NCBI RefSeq assembly: GCF_030161435.1
Contig: NZ_BSSV01000001.1
Span: 1,094,872 to 1,158,871, forward strand
Length of the DNA: 64,000 nt
Reading direction: 5' to 3'
DNA from: Thalassotalea loyana
Lineage (GTDB): Bacteria > Pseudomonadota > Gammaproteobacteria > Enterobacterales > Alteromonadaceae
The notes beneath the pieces were generated by a model, which worked only from the letters and a program-made list of their open reading frames with translations, ran no database searches and was not told the DNA's origin. Positions 61,170-64,000 of the stretch are shown piece by piece. Both the position numbers and the translations under genes were made by a program. Numbering within the stretch: position 1 is the first letter of the stretch; the number at the start of each line of letters is the position of its first letter.

Positions 61170-63131
61170 ATGTCTGAGACGAATAATCAAGAAGTTCATG
61201 GCTTCCAAACTGAAGTAAAGCAACTACTTCAATTAATGATCCACTCTTTATACTCTAACAAAGAAATTTTCTTACGTGAGCTTGTTTCAAATGCTGCTGA
61301 TGCATCAGACAAGCTTCGTTTTAAAGCATTATCAGATGCTAGCCTATTTGAAGGCGACGGTGAATTACGTGTACGCGTAAGTGCAGATAAAGAAGCGAAT
61401 ACTGTGACTATCTCAGACAACGGTATTGGTATGACGAAAGAAGAAATCATCAACCATTTAGGTACTATTGCTAAATCAGGTACAGCATATTTCTTCTCAA
61501 AACTATCAGGTGACCAAGCTGCCGATTCACAATTAATTGGTCAATTTGGTGTTGGTTTTTACTCTGCATTTATTGTCGCAGATAAAGTAACTGTTCGCTC
61601 TCGAGCTGCCGGTGTGCCAGCAAGTGAAGGGGTTGAATGGACATCAGCTGGCGAAGGTGAGTTTACGACTGCAACCATTGAGAAAGCAGGTCGTGGTACT
61701 GACATTATTCTTCACTTAAAAGAAGATGAGTCTGAATTTGCTGACGACTGGCGCTTAAAGTCTATTGTGACTAAGTACTCTGATCATATTTCGGTTTCGG
61801 TTGAGATGCTGACACCTGAAGTGCCAGCTGTTGAAGCTACCGAAGAAGTTAAAGATGACGAAGGCAATGTAATTGCTCCGGCCGTTGAAGCAAAAGATGC
61901 CGTACCAGCTAAATGGGAAGCGGTAAACAAAGCAACCGCATTATGGACGCGTGAAAAAGCCGACGTATCGGACGAAGAATACAAAGAATTCTACAAACAT
62001 GTTTCTCATGACTTTGCTGATCCACTTTTATGGGAGCACAACAAAGTTGAAGGTAAAACGGAATACACGTCTTTATTATACATTCCGTCAAAAGCACCAT
62101 TTGATTTATACAACCGTGAAAAGCAACATGGCTTAAAACTATATGTTCAACGTGTTTTCATTATGGATGACGCAGAACAATTCATGCCAACATACTTACG
62201 CTTTGTAAAAGGTTTATTAGACTCTAACGATTTACCATTAAACGTTTCTCGTGAAATTTTACAAGACAACAAAGTCACTCAGGCAATTCGTAAAGGTTGT
62301 ACTAAACGTGTCCTTAAGATGTTAGATCGTTTAGGTAATAAAGACGCTGAGCAATACCAATCATTCTGGAACGAGTTTGGTCAAGTCTTAAAAGAAGGTC
62401 CTTCTGAAGATATGGCTAACAAAGAAGCGATTGCTAAGCTTCTTCGTTTTGCCTCTACCAACAACGACAACGCTGAACAAAATGTATCGTTAACACAATA
62501 CATTGAGCGCATGAAAGAAGGTCAAGATAAGATCTACTATGTGGTGGCTGATAGTTACGAAGCTGCAAAAAATAGCCCGCACTTAGAAGTATTCCGCAAG
62601 AAAGGTATTGAAGTATTATTGTTATCAGACCGTATCGATGAGTGGTTAATGTCACATTTAACCGAGTTTGATGGCAAACAGTTACAATCAGTAGCGCGTG
62701 GTGGTTTAGATTTAAGTGATTTAGACGACGAAGAGACAAAAGAAGCACAAGAGAAACTTGAAAAAGAATTTGATGATGTTGTTAAACGCATCAAAGATGC
62801 TTTAGGTGAGCAAGTAAAAGATGTGCGTATCTCAAATCGTTTAACGGATTCTCCAGCAGTTATCGTGACAGATGACCATGATATGAGTGCGCAAATGATT
62901 AAATTGATGGAGTCTGTTGGTCAAGAAGTGCCTGAAACAAAACCTATCTTTGAAATTAACGCTGAACATGAGTTAGTTCGTCATGTATCGGATGAGAGTG
63001 ACGAAGATAAGTTCAAGCAGTGGACGCAAGTTCTCTTTGATCAAGCAATGTTAGCCGAGCGCGGTAGTTTAAAAGATCCTGCGACTTACGTAGCTCGCCT
63101 AAACAAATTAATGTTAAGTTTAACTAAATAA
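61170..63131 (+). CDS. htpG: HtpG, bacterial Hsp90 chaperone
   Basis: 653 residues. The GHKL ATPase fold is clear: [38 protein letters not shown], then the middle domain ([25 protein letters not shown] and catalytic-loop Arg in NVSREILQ) and the dimer domain. Start at 61170 is preferred: AAGGAG at 61155-61160 touches the alternative ATG at 61161 and sits 9 bp from this one. The charged linker includes an [17 protein letters not shown] stretch. Own heat-shock promoter and terminator. Confidence 0.96.
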   Translation: MSETNNQEVHGFQTEVKQLLQLMIHSLYSNKEIFLRELVSNAADASDKLRFKALSDASLFEGDGELRVRVSADKEANTVTISDNGIGMTKEEIINHLGTIAKSGTAYFFSKLSGDQAADSQLIGQFGVGFYSAFIVADKVTVRSRAAGVPASEGVEWTSAGEGEFTTATIEKAGRGTDIILHLKEDESEFADDWRLKSIVTKYSDHISVSVEMLTPEVPAVEATEEVKDDEGNVIAPAVEAKDAVPAKWEAVNKATALWTREKADVSDEEYKEFYKHVSHDFADPLLWEHNKVEGKTEYTSLLYIPSKAPFDLYNREKQHGLKLYVQRVFIMDDAEQFMPTYLRFVKGLLDSNDLPLNVSREILQDNKVTQAIRKGCTKRVLKMLDRLGNKDAEQYQSFWNEFGQVLKEGPSEDMANKEAIAKLLRFASTNNDNAEQNVSLTQYIERMKEGQDKIYYVVADSYEAAKNSPHLEVFRKKGIEVLLLSDRIDEWLMSHLTEFDGKQLQSVARGGLDLSDLDDEETKEAQEKLEKEFDDVVKRIKDALGEQVKDVRISNRLTDSPAVIVTDDHDMSAQMIKLMESVGQEVPETKPIFEINAEHELVRHVSDESDEDKFKQWTQVLFDQAMLAERGSLKDPATYVARLNKLMLSLTK

Positions 63132-63145
63132 ATCTTAATACAAAC

Positions 63146-63175
63146 AAAAAGCCAGTCTTATGACTGGCTTTTTTA
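63146..63175 (+). terminator. Terminator of htpG
   Basis: Stem AAAAAGCCAGTC / GACTGGCTTTTTT, loop TTAT. Confidence 0.92.
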
Positions 63176-63276
63176 TTGATATCTCGATCAAACTCTTTCA
63201 ACACGTTTACAAACTGAAACGTATATTTAAATAGTGTTTGTTACTATTCAACCTAAAGTTATTGATGGTTGTATGT

Positions 63277-63765
63277 ATGAACAAACAGAAAGGTTTCACA
63301 CTTATTGAGCTAGTAGTAGTGATTGTTATTTTGGGTATTTTAGCTGCAACAGCTGCACCAAAGTTCATTGATGTAAGTACTGATGCAAAGGTTGCAACGA
63401 TCGAAAATATCGCCGGTTCGTTGAAGACAGCGGCGACACTTGCCAATATGAAAGCACGAGTTAAAGGCTGTGAAAAAGATGCCAAATGCGATATCGAAAT
63501 TCTCCAAGGTACAATGGAAATTGAATTTGGTTATCCAGAAGCTAGAGGTGAGGGCAGCGATCTTGATATCGTTGACATGATTGAATTTGATGCAGATGTG
63601 TTTACGGTCAATGACGATAATAACTCAAATGTCGAAATAGGTTATGACGTAGAAGATAATCTAGACGGTGAATGTTTTGCGAGGTATATCGAACAAAGTG
63701 GAACAGGGCACCCAAATCCATCTTCTGATGAGCCGCATATCGAAATTGTTACTGATGGATGCTAA
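63277..63765 (+). CDS. Type IV pilin-like protein (MSHA-pilin type)
   Basis: 162-residue prepilin from MNKQKGFTLIELVVVIVILG; PilD should cut after Gly6 and methylate Phe. Only the short leader start at 63277 fits, not the longer frame from 63238. The N-terminal helix is followed by an alpha-beta head with two Cys pairs (GCEKDAKC; GEC and the C-terminal DGC, the D-region). It resembles MshA-type pilins. No pilus assembly genes are beside it, so it is an isolated pilin gene between htpG and a likely rRNA promoter. Confidence 0.85.
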   Translation: MNKQKGFTLIELVVVIVILGILAATAAPKFIDVSTDAKVATIENIAGSLKTAATLANMKARVKGCEKDAKCDIEILQGTMEIEFGYPEARGEGSDLDIVDMIEFDADVFTVNDDNNSNVEIGYDVEDNLDGECFARYIEQSGTGHPNPSSDEPHIEIVTDGC

Positions 63766-63785
63766 CCAATATCAATAGAACGAGT

Positions 63786-63813
63786 AAAACCAACAGTCAA
63801 ATGTTGGTTTTTT
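63786..63813 (+). terminator. Terminator of the pilin gene
   Basis: Stem AAACCAACA / TGTTGGTTT, loop GTCAAA, followed by TTT. Confidence 0.85.
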
Positions 63814-63885
63814 GTTATAAATTGATTAAAAAACCGTGCTTTTGTTTGTTTTTTGTCCGAACGAACATTTATTTTAAAAAAGGTG

Positions 63886-63913
63886 TTGACTCTTTTTTTA
63901 AGATCTCTAGAAT
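63886..63913 (+). promoter_or_regulatory. Strong sigma70 promoter, stable-RNA type, for an operon beyond the window
   Basis: TTGACT, 16 bp, TAGAAT, then a GC-rich discriminator GCGCTC; an A/T-rich UP-like tract (63862-63885) lies upstream. This is the look of rRNA or tRNA operon promoters in Alteromonadales. Transcription would start near 63920; no gene starts before 64000. Confidence 0.65.
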
Positions 63914-63953
63914 GCGCTCTCGTTGTCACGGAGCACTGCTTCAAACAACATCG

Positions 63954-63998
63954 ACACTAACGAATGAGATTAGTGTTAAACATGAATCATTCATGTTT
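63954..63998 (+). other. Two leader hairpins downstream of the terminal promoter
   Basis: ACACTAA / TTAGTGT (63954-63976, loop of 9) and AAACATGAA-TCA-TTCATGTTT (63978-63998, perfect 9-bp stem) follow in tandem. They fit an rRNA leader or processing region, but the target RNA is not visible. Confidence 0.45.
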
Positions 63999-64000
63999 GA

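Overview
The window reads as chromosome of an AT-rich marine gammaproteobacterium of the order Alteromonadales. Colwelliaceae (Thalassotalea/Colwellia-like) is the best guess. This rests on gene content (pspF-sapABCD, phhAB-tyrR, a DUF3450/TtpC-type TonB system, MSHA-like pilin, imuA-imuB-dnaE2) and low-GC codon use; no marker gene was compared. Both ends cut through loci: sapD is truncated at base 1, and a stable-RNA-type promoter with a structured leader lies at the right end.

Layout. (1) 1-9526, envelope stress: pspF-sapABCD on the minus strand, divergent from pspABC, then ycjX-ycjF. The divergent gap has a sigma54 promoter and two palindromes placed like PspF enhancer sites. (2) 9551-14335, phenylalanine/tyrosine catabolism: phhA-phhB, tyrR, and a fumarylacetoacetase-family gene with maiA. 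A TyrR-box-like element precedes each of the three units. (3) 14387-19362: a DUF3014 membrane protein, 4.5S RNA with its promoter, a ComFB-like protein, tryptophan 2,3-dioxygenase, PriC and a TSUP permease. (4) 19363-34951: a highly expressed-looking TonB-dependent receptor, then a cluster of four 2-oxoglutarate/Fe(II)-oxygenase-type proteins, a methyltransferase and a TPR-sulfotransferase, then a six-gene TonB2-type energising operon. (5) 35015-40404: dusC, an HvfA-like secreted repeat protein with seven EGKCG motifs, an FNR-type site ahead of a 40-residue membrane protein and a receiver-only response regulator, then apt-dnaX-ybaB. dnaX carries a good -1 frameshift signal. (6) 40571-60251: about 20 kb that separates apt-dnaX-ybaB from recR-htpG, which are contiguous in E. 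coli and many relatives. It holds an SOS-controlled imuA-imuB-dnaE2 cassette, a phospholipase D lipoprotein, a beta-barrel protein, a seven-gene envelope/export operon without a pump, and two tandem secreted beta-propeller proteins. It ends at a perfect REP-like palindrome. (7) 60353-64000: recR, htpG with a consensus sigma32 promoter, a type IV pilin-like protein and the terminal promoter.

Most interesting: the oxygenase/methyltransferase/sulfotransferase cluster between a TonB receptor and its likely energiser (possible undescribed modification or uptake system); the HvfA-like metallophore precursor without its maturation genes; the dnaX frameshift element; the FNR-site small-protein/response-regulator unit; and the 20-kb block inside a conserved gene string. 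All functions are inferred from sequence recognition by eye; no database search was run.
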